A stretch of DNA of 64,000 nt from Fodinibius salicampi (lineage in GTDB: Bacteria > Bacteroidota > Rhodothermia > Balneolales > Balneolaceae): the NCBI RefSeq assembly GCF_039545095.1, contig NZ_BAABRS010000002.1:248001-312000 (forward strand), written 5' to 3'. The notes beneath the pieces were generated by a model. It had not been told where the DNA came from. It did no database searches and worked only from the letters and a program-made list of their open reading frames with translations. A program made the position numbers and the translations under genes. Positions 36,700 through 46,084 of this stretch are shown here, one piece after another. How positions within the stretch are numbered: position 1 is the stretch's first letter; the number at the start of each line of letters is the position of its first letter.

Positions 36700-37165
36700 T
36701 TTGTGACCAAAAAACGAACCAAAAAAGTCCTGGGGAATAGCAAGATATTGTTCTTTGGCAGTCCCAAATCCGGGGAGAGCCTGGCCACGGGAGCTGCTTT
36801 TGCTTTCAGCGTTCCCGCTATTCCCCAGACCCCGTTTCTTTTACCCCACTACCCAAATCCTGACTTTTCAAGGCCGGAAGGATAGGCTATTTTGAAAGCT
36901 ACAAAACCCATCCCGGACCATTTCTGTGTGACGAAGGGTGGTCTAAAGCTGTAATCAGCGTTTCCGAATGTTGTCCACCCTGAGGAGTTCAATGGTCCTA
37001 GCGTTTTTACGAGCCTTTTGGGGCAATGCCAAAAGGCGAAATGGAATTAAGAGCTTGCCCGGGATATAAGTACCGTTTTTGAGTAAATCCTCGTTTAAGG
37101 TGTTCTATTTATACCAATTAAGTGACCAAAAGTGCAATACGAAACGCTAAAAGGCGAAAGAGAAC
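36700..37165 (+). repeat. Composite intergenic repeat, copy F
   Basis: It starts with TGACCAAAAAACGAACCAAA and a perfect 12-bp inverted repeat CTGGGGAATAGC (36730-36741) / GCTATTCCCCAG (36817-36828). GACTTTTCAAGGCCGG follows (36862 on). The 84-bp hairpin lies at 36915-36998 with inner stem GGGTGG/CCACCC. The CCTTTTGG/CCAAAAGG hairpin is at 37014-37021 and 37029-37036. A tail CCCGGGATATAAGTACCG (37059 on) recurs at about 63221. Short frames here and at 37132-37395 begin in repeat sequence and are not convincing genes. Confidence 0.78.
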
Positions 37166-37401
37166 TAAGTATAAATCGTATTTTCCATTCAGCAAAAACG
37201 ATCCAAACCTATCAAATAGCAAAAAACTATCGTATCGCATGCCGAGACAGTGTATTTCAGATCATTTACCTGCAATTCGATTCTCATAGTAAGGAAAATT
37301 ATATTCTTGCAAAGAACACGGTTCGGCGTGCTGTGGATTTAGGTTTGGCGATGGCTTTACAAAAAACAAAACAACGCCTGTCAAATCCTTATTAATAAGC
37401 T

Positions 37402-37447
37402 GTCATTGCGAGCGACCGTCAGGGAACGCAGCAATCTCCACATTCGT
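37402..37447. repeat. CATTGCGAGCG...GCAATCTC dispersed repeat
   Basis: The phrase TGTCATTGCGAGCG, followed by GCAGCAATCTCC, matches the general form of a REP-like sequence found in many bacterial phyla (recollection). Only one copy is seen in this window. The related GAAGAATCTC form occurs at 60431 and 62072. Confidence 0.5.
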
Positions 37448-37676
37448 AAATATTTGTTCACTGACACACTGATAACTGAATCACTGCCTTTCCTTTCCTC
37501 CATCTGAAATTATCCGTATTATTAGCGGCTGGCTATGGACCTCAGACCACCTACGAACGTTGAAGGGGGTCTTCAGTTATTAGTAATAATTGAGAAAATC
37601 TTAAGATGTTGAAATGTTGAGTTGTTTAAGCGTTAATTTAATCAAAATCGAAATATATGAACAATTCAACTCTTTA

Positions 37677-38052
37677 ATGACTAAACAAAAAGAGATGAAT
37701 AAATTTAGCTTTGAAAAGCTCGATGTGTGGAAAAAATCCAAGGATCTTACTGTTTCCATTTATGATATAACATCTAACTTTCCAAAGCATGAAAAATTTG
37801 GTTTGGTTAGCTAACTCAGACGAGCGGCAGTTTCAATAAGCTCTAATATTGCGGAAGGTTCTTCAAGGACTTCAAATAAAGATCAAGCCCGGTTCTATAT
37901 CATGGCGTATAGCTCAGCAGTAGATATTAAATCAAATAATTATTAGTAATGAACTTGGTTTTTTAGATGGATCAAGTTACCAGAAATTGAGAAGTGAACT
38001 TGAGCATATAACATCTATGCTGAATCGACTTCATAAATCAACACAGCATTAA
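37677..38052 (+). pseudogene. Dead four-helix-bundle (S23/IVS) gene
   Basis: From ATG 37677 it reads KLDVWKKSKDLTVSIYDITS and KHEKFGLVS, then a TAA at 37812-37814 where relatives have Gln, and continues [21 protein letters not shown] second break follows near 37930: after AYSSAVD the frame must shift for [20 protein letters not shown] and LRSELEHITSMLNRLHKS to be read. So there is one nonsense mutation and one frameshift. The flanks are inverted TTGAA/TTCAA-type arrays (37606-37640 and 38090-38135), like those around the intact paralogue at 31498. The two sequences differ strongly, so they are not a recent duplication. Confidence 0.9.
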
Positions 38053-38089
38053 AATGACTTTTGTAGTACTGTTAAAATGTTAACCGTTG

Positions 38090-38135
38090 ATATATCCCTA
38101 AACAGTTCAACAACTCAACGCTTCAACATTTTAAA
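38090..38135 (-). repeat. TTCAAC array, inverted partner of 37606-37640
   Basis: The right-hand array (AACAGTTCAACAACTCAACG, then CTTCAACATTTTAAACG) is complementary to the left-hand one (GATGTTGAAATGTTGAGTTG at 37606 on). Units are seven to eight bases. The pair brackets the dead four-helix-bundle gene. Confidence 0.6.
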
Positions 38136-38186
38136 CGAAGCACTTACTGAAAATCTAATAACAATTTTTAAATACAACCAACAATT

Positions 38187-39296
38187 GTGAGCGCAAGACA
38201 AAAGACAGCCCTCATCACCGGTGTTACCGGTCAGGACGGCTCCTATTTAGCAGAACTGCTCCTGGACAAAGGATACGAAGTACACGGCATCAAGCGACGC
38301 GCCAGCCTGATTAAAACTGACCGGGTAGACCATCTCTATCACGATCCGCACTTCAAGGGCTTGCCCTTTTACCTGCACTACGGAGACATGACCGACTCCA
38401 CCAACCTGATCCGCATCATTCAGGAAACCCAGCCCAATGAAATTTATAACCTGGCAGCCCAAAGCCACGTGCAGGTATCCTTTGAATCGCCGGAATATAC
38501 CGCAGATGTAGATGCAATGGGCGTACTGCGGCTGCTGGAAGCCATTCGTATTTTAGGCATGGAAAAGAGAACGAAATTTTACCAGGCTTCCACCTCCGAG
38601 CTGTATGGCAAGGTGCAGGAGATGCCCCAAAACGAGGATACCCCCTTTTATCCCCGCTCCCCTTATGCCGCCGCGAAGCTCTATGCGTACTGGATCACCA
38701 AAAATTACCGTGAAGCGTATGATATGTACGCTGTGAACGGAATCCTGTTTAATCATGAATCACCGCGGCGTGGTGAAACCTTTGTGACCCGGAAGATTAC
38801 GCGGGCGGCCGTACGCATTGCCACCGGACAGCAAGAAAAGCTGTTTTTGGGGAATTTAGAAGCGAAGCGCGACTGGGGACATGCCAAAGATTATGTGCGC
38901 GGCATGTGGCTGATGCTGCAGCAGGAAGAGCCGGAGGATATGGTACTGGCCACCGGTGAAACCACCAAGGTGCGAGATTTCTGCGAAATGGCCTTCAATC
39001 ACCTCGGCATCGAACTGCGATGGGAAGGCAAAGGTGCCAACGAAAAAGGAATTGTTGACTCGATCGATGAAGAACAATTTAAAGCTGTAACTGGTCAACA
39101 ATTCAACAATTCAACAATTCAACAGGACGAAGTCCTCATCGAAGTCGATTCCCAGTATTTCCGCCCCACAGAAGTAGAGGTCTTGCTGGGAGATGCCTCG
39201 AAGGCCCGGGAAAAATTGGGTTGGGAAGTTAACTATTCTATTGATGAACTGGTGAAGGATATGGTTGAAGGAGATTTTGCAAAGATAAACGATTAA
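38187..39296 (+). CDS. gmd: GDP-mannose 4,6-dehydratase
   Basis: 369 residues from GTG 38187. The NADP motif is [20 protein letters not shown], with the GMD marks [56 protein letters not shown] and the catalytic [10 protein letters not shown], then [16 protein letters not shown]. It converts GDP-mannose to GDP-4-keto-6-deoxymannose for the fcl enzyme. Near residue 303 the sequence [13 protein letters not shown] is encoded by an octanucleotide run (39095-39124). Relatives have no such insert there, between the cofactor-side region and the conserved [13 protein letters not shown]. Confidence 0.95.
   Translation: MSARQKTALITGVTGQDGSYLAELLLDKGYEVHGIKRRASLIKTDRVDHLYHDPHFKGLPFYLHYGDMTDSTNLIRIIQETQPNEIYNLAAQSHVQVSFESPEYTADVDAMGVLRLLEAIRILGMEKRTKFYQASTSELYGKVQEMPQNEDTPFYPRSPYAAAKLYAYWITKNYREAYDMYAVNGILFNHESPRRGETFVTRKITRAAVRIATGQQEKLFLGNLEAKRDWGHAKDYVRGMWLMLQQEEPEDMVLATGETTKVRDFCEMAFNHLGIELRWEGKGANEKGIVDSIDEEQFKAVTGQQFNNSTIQQDEVLIEVDSQYFRPTEVEVLLGDASKAREKLGWEVNYSIDELVKDMVEGDFAKIND
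39095..39124 (+). repeat. Octanucleotide run inside gmd
   Basis: TCAACAAT is repeated three times and followed by TCAACA, 30 bases without a mismatch. Eight is not a multiple of three, so gain or loss of one unit would shift the gmd frame. The unit belongs to the same TTCAAC repeat type as the intergenic arrays at 38090 and 63431. Confidence 0.85.
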
Positions 39297-39369
39297 ATCT
39301 ATTGCAGTTTTGCTGTTATGGTTCTCAGATAGTTATTTTATTGATATTTTAAGGTTGGATCCTAGTTAA

Positions 39370-41163
39370 ATGAAGGAAACTTTCAAAAAGCTTTTTGAAA
39401 TACTTCCAAATAATGACAAATGGAAGTTCGGAGCTTTATTTTTACTTATGCTTATTGGTACCGTGTTAGAACTAGTGGGAATTGGGATGATACCTGTTTT
39501 CATTAGCGCAGTAGCAGATCCGGGATTAATTTTGGATCATGAGGTACTCGGTGAAATAGCTTCTTATTTAGGTATAGTTACAGGCAAACAGTTATTGTTA
39601 TATGGAGGAATTGCTTTAGTTATAACTTTTTTAATTAAAGGCTTATACATTGTTTGGCTCAATTATACAAAGTCAAAATTTATCTTTAATAGGTTTGCTT
39701 TAATATCTTCCAAGTTGTTTGAATCTTATCTAAGTGCGCCTTATACCTTTCACTTGAATAGGAATACGGCAGAATTAATACGAAATGTTACGAATGAGAC
39801 GAGATTTATTTCTAATAATGTAATGATGCCGTTGATGAATATATTGATGCAGGCTACTACTACAGCTGGTATATTCATTTTTTTAGTGTGGGTAGAACCT
39901 TTGGTTACTTTGGTATCGTTTTTAGTTATTGGCGCGGGAGGTGGCCTGTTACTTAAATTCTTGCGAACAAAATTGAGGGGGTATGGGCAAATTGCATCTG
40001 AAGAAAGATCCCGAATGATTCAGGGGGTTAATGAGGGCTTGGGAGGGTTTAAGGATGTAACAGTAATGAACCGGGAAAGTTTATTCTTTAATAGGTTTAA
40101 AGGATATGTAAATAATCTGACAAAGGCTGAGATTTTTAAAACAGTAGCTCAACAGTCCACAAAGCCTGTTATTGAGTTTGTTTCAGTTGCTGGAATGTTG
40201 CTCATCGCATTTACAATGATCTGGGAGGGGCGGGCAATGAGTACAATAATACCCATACTGACCCTTTTTGGTGCAGCAACTATACGTTTAATGCCGGCGG
40301 TAAATCAAATAGTTAATCAGATAACTGTTTTACGATATTATATCTATGCTCTTAAACCAGTCCATGGAGATATAAAATCACTGGAAGACAATTACAATGC
40401 CACCAAAAAAGATAATAAGATCACGGAGAAGTTAGCATTTAATGCTACTATTGAGTTAGATGATATCTGGTATAAATATCCTAATTCTGATGAAACCGTT
40501 CTAAAAGGAATTGATCTTAGCATCAAAAATAAAAGTGCTGTAGGATTTGTCGGACCTTCGGGAGCCGGGAAATCAACGATTGTTGATGTAATATTAGGAT
40601 TGTTAAAACCGGAAAAGGGAAAGGTATTAGTAGATGGAACGAATATTTCTGATAATATCCGAAGCTGGCAAAATAATATAGGTTATATTCCCCAATTTAT
40701 TTATCTCTCAGATGATAGCATTCGTAACAATATAGCTTTTGGCATTCCTGAAGCAGAAATATCTGATGAGAAAGTTAATTCTGCCGTTGAAGCGGCACAG
40801 CTGGATGAATTGATTGATGATTTGTCCCAAGGGCTTGATACAGTTGTTGGAGAACAGGGAACCAAACTTTCTGGCGGACAAAGACAAAGAATAGGTATCG
40901 CCCGGGCTCTTTATGATAATCCTGAGGTGTTAATAATGGATGAAGCAACCTCTTCTTTGGATAACCTCACAGAACGTAATGTTATTTCAGCAATTGAGGA
41001 GTTAAAAGGTGACAGAACGATAATAATGATTGCGCACCGTTTAACTACGGTTAAGAACTGTGATACCTTATACATGCTGAAGGAAGGAAAGGTTGTTGAG
41101 CAAGGAACATATGAAGATCTGTTAAATAAGAGCGACGAATTTAGAAAAATGAGTTTAACTTAG
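39370..41163 (+). CDS. ABC exporter, MsbA/PglK flippase type
   Basis: 597 residues with a fused layout. About six membrane helices (residues 15-340) are followed by a nucleotide-binding domain with Walker A GPSGAGKSTIVD, signature LSGGQRQR, Walker B VLIMDEATSSLD and the H loop IAHRLTTV. The length and the helix pattern match the half-transporters that flip lipid-linked oligosaccharides (PglK) or lipid A (MsbA). No Wzx-type flippase is seen in the locus, so this exporter could move the finished lipid-linked unit (inference). It is followed 27 bases later by the legionaminate-type operon. Confidence 0.88.
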   Translation: MKETFKKLFEILPNNDKWKFGALFLLMLIGTVLELVGIGMIPVFISAVADPGLILDHEVLGEIASYLGIVTGKQLLLYGGIALVITFLIKGLYIVWLNYTKSKFIFNRFALISSKLFESYLSAPYTFHLNRNTAELIRNVTNETRFISNNVMMPLMNILMQATTTAGIFIFLVWVEPLVTLVSFLVIGAGGGLLLKFLRTKLRGYGQIASEERSRMIQGVNEGLGGFKDVTVMNRESLFFNRFKGYVNNLTKAEIFKTVAQQSTKPVIEFVSVAGMLLIAFTMIWEGRAMSTIIPILTLFGAATIRLMPAVNQIVNQITVLRYYIYALKPVHGDIKSLEDNYNATKKDNKITEKLAFNATIELDDIWYKYPNSDETVLKGIDLSIKNKSAVGFVGPSGAGKSTIVDVILGLLKPEKGKVLVDGTNISDNIRSWQNNIGYIPQFIYLSDDSIRNNIAFGIPEAEISDEKVNSAVEAAQLDELIDDLSQGLDTVVGEQGTKLSGGQRQRIGIARALYDNPEVLIMDEATSSLDNLTERNVISAIEELKGDRTIIMIAHRLTTVKNCDTLYMLKEGKVVEQGTYEDLLNKSDEFRKMSLT

Positions 41164-41190
41164 TAACAATACAGAAGTATTATTTATTAA

Positions 41191-42186
41191 ATGGAAACAA
41201 CTGTAAAAGTATTAATCACAGGCGCCGATGGTTTCATCGGTAGTCATTTAACGGAATTATTGTTAGAAGAAGGTTATGATGTTAAAGCCTTTTGTTATTA
41301 TAACTCTTTTAATTCCTGGGGGTGGTTGGATACACTCCAAAAAAATAAGCTGGATGAAATAGAAATATTTACCGGAGATATCCGTGATCCCAATGGAGTT
41401 CGTACAGCTATGCGAGATGTTGATGCTGTATTTCATTTAGCAGCACTGATTGGTATTCCTTTTAGCTACCATTCACCAGATAGCTATGTAGATACCAATG
41501 TCAAAGGTACACTAAACGTCTTGCAAGCTGCACGGGATTTTGACCTTGAAAGAGTGCTCGTAACGTCTACCTCTGAAGTCTATGGTACCGCCCAGTTCGT
41601 ACCTATTACGGAAAAGCACCCGAAACAGGGACAGTCTCCATATTCCGCTTCTAAGATTGGAGCAGATCATATGGCTGAATCGTTCTATAGAAGTTTTGAT
41701 CTGCCGGTTACCATGGTACGGCCTTTTAATACATACGGCCCAAGACAGTCAGCAAGAGCGGTTATACCTACTATTATTACTCAGCTGGCAAGTGGAAAAG
41801 AGGAAGTTGAATTAGGAGATTTATATCCTACAAGAGATTTTGTTTTTGTTAAGGATACTGCAAAGGGATTCTTGGAAGTATCAAAATGTGACGATCTCAT
41901 AGGTGAGGAAGTAAATATCGCCACTCAAAATGAAATCAGTATTGGTGAGCTAGCCGAAGAAATAATTGATCAGGTTAATCCGAATGCCAGCATTGTACAG
42001 GATGAAGAGCGTATTCGCCCTGAAAAAAGTGAGGTCTATCGTTTGTACGGTTCCAAAGAAAAATTAAAGAAATTTACGGGTTGGGTACCTGAATACTCTC
42101 TGAAAAAAGGGATTGAAAAAACAATAGGTTGGTATAGTAAAGAAGAGAATTTACAACAGTTCAAGACGGATATTTATAACATTTGA
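41191..42186 (+). CDS. Nucleotide-sugar 4,6-dehydratase, LegB-like
   Basis: 331 residues, an extended SDR with VLITGADGFIGSHLTELLLE, the active-site STSEVYGTAQFVPITEKHPK and YSASKIGADHMAESF, and RPFNTYGPRQSARAVIPTII. The sequence and length fit LegB, the GDP-GlcNAc 4,6-dehydratase of legionaminic-acid synthesis. The assignment rests mainly on the full gene order that follows: aminotransferase, acetyltransferase, NeuB-type synthase, NeuC-type hydrolase and a CBS-domain guanylyltransferase. It overlaps the next gene at the TGATG junction. Confidence 0.82.
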   Translation: METTVKVLITGADGFIGSHLTELLLEEGYDVKAFCYYNSFNSWGWLDTLQKNKLDEIEIFTGDIRDPNGVRTAMRDVDAVFHLAALIGIPFSYHSPDSYVDTNVKGTLNVLQAARDFDLERVLVTSTSEVYGTAQFVPITEKHPKQGQSPYSASKIGADHMAESFYRSFDLPVTMVRPFNTYGPRQSARAVIPTIITQLASGKEEVELGDLYPTRDFVFVKDTAKGFLEVSKCDDLIGEEVNIATQNEISIGELAEEIIDQVNPNASIVQDEERIRPEKSEVYRLYGSKEKLKKFTGWVPEYSLKKGIEKTIGWYSKEENLQQFKTDIYNI

Positions 42187-43337
42187 TGTCAGATTTAATA
42201 GATAATACCGTCAGTTTTATCAGAGAATATTTTGAAACGAAGGATGTTATTCCTCTCCACGTGCCAAGATTTATAGGAAATGAAAAAGAATATGTAGCTA
42301 ATACCATTGATTCAACTTTTGTTTCTTCTGTAGGTGCTTATGTGGATCAATTTGAAGAAATGATTGCTCAAAAAAGCCAAACGACAAGTGGAGTAGCTAT
42401 TGTAAATGGCACTTCTGCACTACAAGTAGCATTGCGTTTAGCAGGTGTGAAAGATGGGGATGAGGTACTAACCCAGGCCTTGACTTTTGTAGCAACGGCG
42501 AATGCCATTCGATATAACAGAGCTAATCCGGTTTTTTTGGATGTGGATCGCGATACTATGGGACTATCACCTGAAGCTGTAAAACAGTTTTTGGAACAGT
42601 ATGCTGAAGTCCGGGAAGGCGGGTGTTATAATACTAAAACAGGGAATAGAATAGCTGCCTGTGTGCCTATGCATACGTTTGGATTTCCTGTTCATTTGGA
42701 TGAATTACAGGCTGTTTGTAAGGAATGGAATATACCAATCGTAGAAGATGCTGCTGAATCGTTGGGGTCTTTATATAAAGGAAAGCCTACCGGTAGTTTT
42801 GGCCAATTTGGAATATTTTCATTCAACGGCAATAAAATAGTTACCGCTGGTGGCGGTGGAGCTATTGTTACGGATGAGGTAGAAGCCGGACAACATGCAA
42901 AGCATTTAACAACTACGGCAAAGAAGCCCCATGACTACGAGTACTATCATGATGAATTAGGATACAATTATCGTATGCCTAATTTAAATGCGGCATTGAT
43001 TTGTGCACAGTTGGAGCAACTTGATAGATTTATTGAGAATAAGCGTACTTTAGCTGGGAAGTATTCAGATTTTTTTGAGAAAGAAGGGGTTACATTTCGG
43101 ACAGAAAACACGGATACCAAAGTTAATTATTGGTTAATGTGTGTAGAGCTGGAAGATCGAAAACAACGGGATCTCTTTTTAGAAGAAACAAATGATAAAG
43201 GGATCATGACCCGCCCTATATGGCAGCTTATGTATCGTTTGCCTATGTATGAGAATTGTTTCCGGGATGATCAGACGAATGCTGAATACCTGGAAGATAG
43301 GATTGTAAATATACCTAGCAGCGTTTATGTCAAATAG
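42186..43337 (+). CDS. PLP aminotransferase, LegC-like (DegT/DnrJ family)
   Basis: 383 residues from ATG 42186, overlapping the preceding stop by one base. The DegT fold is clear: GVAIVNGTSALQVALRLAGV, ALTFVATANAIRYNRANPVF, IPIVEDAAESLGSLYKGKPT and the PLP lysine in FSFNGNKIVTAGGGG, then NYRMPNLNAALICAQLEQLD. LegC adds the 4-amino group to the 4-keto sugar made by LegB. The length matches LegC rather than the shorter PseC group. It overlaps the acetyltransferase gene by 11 bases. Confidence 0.87.
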   Translation: MSDLIDNTVSFIREYFETKDVIPLHVPRFIGNEKEYVANTIDSTFVSSVGAYVDQFEEMIAQKSQTTSGVAIVNGTSALQVALRLAGVKDGDEVLTQALTFVATANAIRYNRANPVFLDVDRDTMGLSPEAVKQFLEQYAEVREGGCYNTKTGNRIAACVPMHTFGFPVHLDELQAVCKEWNIPIVEDAAESLGSLYKGKPTGSFGQFGIFSFNGNKIVTAGGGGAIVTDEVEAGQHAKHLTTTAKKPHDYEYYHDELGYNYRMPNLNAALICAQLEQLDRFIENKRTLAGKYSDFFEKEGVTFRTENTDTKVNYWLMCVELEDRKQRDLFLEETNDKGIMTRPIWQLMYRLPMYENCFRDDQTNAEYLEDRIVNIPSSVYVK

Positions 43338-43950
43338 CAAGAATATATTATTAGGATATTCTGGACATGCTTATGTAGTTGCTGAGGCCGCTTTTAAAGC
43401 AGGTATAGCAATTCATTATTATGCCGATAAGAAAGAGGCTCAAAATGACCCGTTTAATTTGGATTATTTGGGATATGAAGGGAGTGGTGATTTTAAAGGG
43501 TGGAATGAAGGGTTTGGTTTTATTTTGGGAATAGGAAATAATGATATACGAACCAAGCTTGGTAAATTAGTTACGAATAAAGATGAAGATCTATTGACTG
43601 TTATACACCCATCAGCTGCAATCTCTAAAAGTGCTGATGTCGGGAAGGGTACTTTTGTTTCTTCCCAGGCAAGCGTTAATGCCTTGAGTAACATAGGAAG
43701 ATTTGTAATACTGAATACGAATTGTGTGATTGAACATGAGTGTCATATTGCTGATGGGGCACATGTTGCACCGGGGGCTGTATTAGCAGGAAATGTAAAA
43801 GTCGGGAAAAACTCGTTTATCGGTGCTAATGCAGTTGTAAAAGAAGGAGTTACCATAGGTGAAAATGTAATCGTAGGAGCGGGCGCAACCATTATTAATG
43901 ATATACCTCATAATAAAAAAGTGGTAGGTAATCCGGGTCGAGAAATATGA
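43327..43950 (+). CDS. PglD/LegH-like N-acetyltransferase
   Basis: 207 residues. An N-terminal Rossmann-like part (NILLGYSGHAYVVAEAAFKA) is followed by a left-handed beta helix of hexapeptide repeats (VGKGTFVSSQASVNALSNIG, ADGAHVAPGAVLAGNVKVGK, NSFIGANAVVKEGVTIGENV). The putative catalytic His lies in NCVIEHECHI. Family members put an acetyl group on the 4-amino of UDP or GDP sugars. The context makes it LegH, acting after LegC. It overlaps the synthase gene by four bases. Confidence 0.87.
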   Translation: MSNSKNILLGYSGHAYVVAEAAFKAGIAIHYYADKKEAQNDPFNLDYLGYEGSGDFKGWNEGFGFILGIGNNDIRTKLGKLVTNKDEDLLTVIHPSAAISKSADVGKGTFVSSQASVNALSNIGRFVILNTNCVIEHECHIADGAHVAPGAVLAGNVKVGKNSFIGANAVVKEGVTIGENVIVGAGATIINDIPHNKKVVGNPGREI

Positions 43951-44975
43951 ATTCTAATAAAGTAATAATCATTGCAGAAGCTGGTGTAAATCATAATGGT
44001 GATCGCAGAACGGCGGAAAAATTGATTAAAGTAGCGGCAGAAGCGGGTGCCGATTTCGTAAAGTTTCAGACATTTAATGCAGATAAAATAGTAAGCAGAA
44101 AGGCGAAGAAAGCTGAATATCAGTCAAATAATGTTGAGAGTGGTTCTGATGATCAGTACAGCATGTTGAAATCAGTAGAGTTGAGCGACGAGGATCATCA
44201 ATTTATCATAAAGAAATGTGAAGAAAACAATATCCGGTTTTTATCTACAGCCTTTGATGAAGATGGTATCGACTATCTTGATCAGTTAGGATTGCCCTTT
44301 TTCAAGAGTCCATCTGGAGAAATTACAAACTACCCTTACTTACGAAAGCTGGGACAAAAAGGGAAACCGGTTATCCTTTCCACCGGTATGGCAACCATGC
44401 AGGAAGTGAAGGATGCAATTTCGGTATTAAATGAATTTGGCTTAAAAAAAGAAGATCTTACAGTTCTTCATTGTAATACCGAATATCCTACTCCTATGGA
44501 GGATGTGAATTTAAAGGCGATGAACACGATTGCAGAAGAATTGGATGTTAAAGTGGGATATTCTGATCATACACTGGGAATAGAGGTCCCGATAGCAGCC
44601 GTTGCACGAGGGGCCCAAGTAATCGAGAAACACTTTACACTTGATAGAGAACTGCCGGGACCTGATCACCGGGCCTCATTAGAGCCTAAGGAGTTAAAAG
44701 CAATGGTTGAAGGGATTAGGAATATAGAAAAAGCACTCTCCGGAGATGGCACAAAGAAGCCCAGTAAAAGCGAACAGAAGAATATTGATATTGCGAGGAA
44801 AAGTATTCATTTGGCTAGAAATGTAAAGAAAGGAGACGTTTTGACTGAGAAAGATATCATTCCTCTAAGACCAGGAGATGGGATTTCTCCAATGGAATGG
44901 AATAATGTTATTGGTAAGATGGTATTGAAACCGCTATCAAAAAATGAACAATTAACCTGGGACACGTTGCAGTGA
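43947..44975 (+). CDS. legI: Legionaminic acid synthase (NeuB family)
   Basis: 342 residues starting in an ATGA overlap. The TIM barrel begins IIAEAGVNHNGDRRTAEKLI and FVKFQTFNADKIVSRKAKKA. The metal histidines are in VGYSDHTLGIEV and VIEKHFTLDRELPGPDHRAS. A C-terminal SAF domain (IHLARNVKKGDVLTEKDI) resembles antifreeze proteins, as in NeuB. It condenses phosphoenolpyruvate with a six-carbon sugar to give the nine-carbon acid. All landmark residues of the canonical enzyme are kept, unlike in the second synthase at 47123. Confidence 0.9.
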   Translation: MNSNKVIIIAEAGVNHNGDRRTAEKLIKVAAEAGADFVKFQTFNADKIVSRKAKKAEYQSNNVESGSDDQYSMLKSVELSDEDHQFIIKKCEENNIRFLSTAFDEDGIDYLDQLGLPFFKSPSGEITNYPYLRKLGQKGKPVILSTGMATMQEVKDAISVLNEFGLKKEDLTVLHCNTEYPTPMEDVNLKAMNTIAEELDVKVGYSDHTLGIEVPIAAVARGAQVIEKHFTLDRELPGPDHRASLEPKELKAMVEGIRNIEKALSGDGTKKPSKSEQKNIDIARKSIHLARNVKKGDVLTEKDIIPLRPGDGISPMEWNNVIGKMVLKPLSKNEQLTWDTLQ

Positions 44976-46084
44976 AAATAGGTGTATTAACAAGCTCAAG
45001 GGCAGATTTTGGTATATACCTGCCATTGCTGAAACAACTTAAGGAAGATACGAGTATTACTCTTAAGATCATTGCTTTTGGGACCCATAGCTCGGTCCAT
45101 CATGGGCATACCATTCTAGAAATTAAGGAAAATGGATTTAGCAATATAGATACTATCAGTTCCTTACTGACGAATGATGATGAACAATCTATTGCTACCT
45201 CTTATGGCTTAACGACGATAAAATTTGCTGACTATTGGTCTTCACATACATTTGATTTAGTATTTTGCCTGGGCGACAGGTTTGAGATGTCAGCTGCAGT
45301 ACAGGCCGGCGTTCCTTTTGGAATAACTTTCGCCCATATTCATGGAGGGGAGACTACCCTGGGAGCCATTGACAATGTTTATCGCCATCAAATAACGATT
45401 GCTTCAGAGCTCCATTTTACTTCAACTAAAGAGTATGCTGAAAAGGTTGAGGAGCTGACTGGAACTAATGAAAAGATCTATAATGTAGGTTCATTGAGTT
45501 TGGATGGAATTACTCATATAGAATTAGTGAGCCAGGAAAAATTTAGAAGTAAATTTAATATACCGGAAGGCGATTATATTTTAGCGACCTTTCATCCTGA
45601 GACTGTCGATAGCAGCCATAATGAGAAATATGCTAAAGAAATGGCATTAGCCTTGAAGGCTTTATCTGAGCAGTTTATCATAGTTATTACGATGCCTAAT
45701 GCGGATACTGTCGGAAGCTTATACAGGGGAGAAATACAGAAATTAAAAGAAACCTATCCTGAACATATTGTAGCAGTGGAAAACTTTGGAAAGGAGAATT
45801 ATTTTAGTGCAATGAACTATGCGACTCTGCTTTTAGGAAATTCCTCGAGTGGAATTATTGAGGCTGCTTCTTTTGGTAAATATGTAGTGAATGTAGGTGA
45901 CCGTCAAAAGGGAAGAGCTCAAAGTAACAATGTATTGAACTGTGAATTTGATAAGAGCGGGATACTGGAAACAGTATTTAAAGCGAATGATCTGGGAAGG
46001 TATGAGGGCGAAAATATCTATTTTAAAGAGGACGTAGCAGATAATATTGTAAGAATAATTAAATCATATAATGAGACACTATAA
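44972..46084 (+). CDS. Hydrolysing sugar 2-epimerase, LegG/NeuC-like
   Basis: 370 residues from a GTG at 44972 that overlaps the synthase stop. The family signature is GVLTSSRADFGIYLPLLKQL, LVFCLGDRFEMSAAVQAGVP, HIHGGETTLGAIDNVYRHQI, ATFHPETVD and LLGNSSSGIIEAASFGKYVV. NeuC/LegG enzymes remove the nucleotide and invert C2, giving the free sugar that the synthase uses. It overlaps the next gene by 14 bases. Confidence 0.9.
   Translation: MKIGVLTSSRADFGIYLPLLKQLKEDTSITLKIIAFGTHSSVHHGHTILEIKENGFSNIDTISSLLTNDDEQSIATSYGLTTIKFADYWSSHTFDLVFCLGDRFEMSAAVQAGVPFGITFAHIHGGETTLGAIDNVYRHQITIASELHFTSTKEYAEKVEELTGTNEKIYNVGSLSLDGITHIELVSQEKFRSKFNIPEGDYILATFHPETVDSSHNEKYAKEMALALKALSEQFIIVITMPNADTVGSLYRGEIQKLKETYPEHIVAVENFGKENYFSAMNYATLLLGNSSSGIIEAASFGKYVVNVGDRQKGRAQSNNVLNCEFDKSGILETVFKANDLGRYEGENIYFKEDVADNIVRIIKSYNETL

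Noticed and set aside
37132-37395. An 87-residue frame with the C-terminal part KENYILAKNTVRRAVDLGLA
   Set aside because: Its start lies in repeat sequence and I recognise no family. It could be a small gene, but support is too weak.
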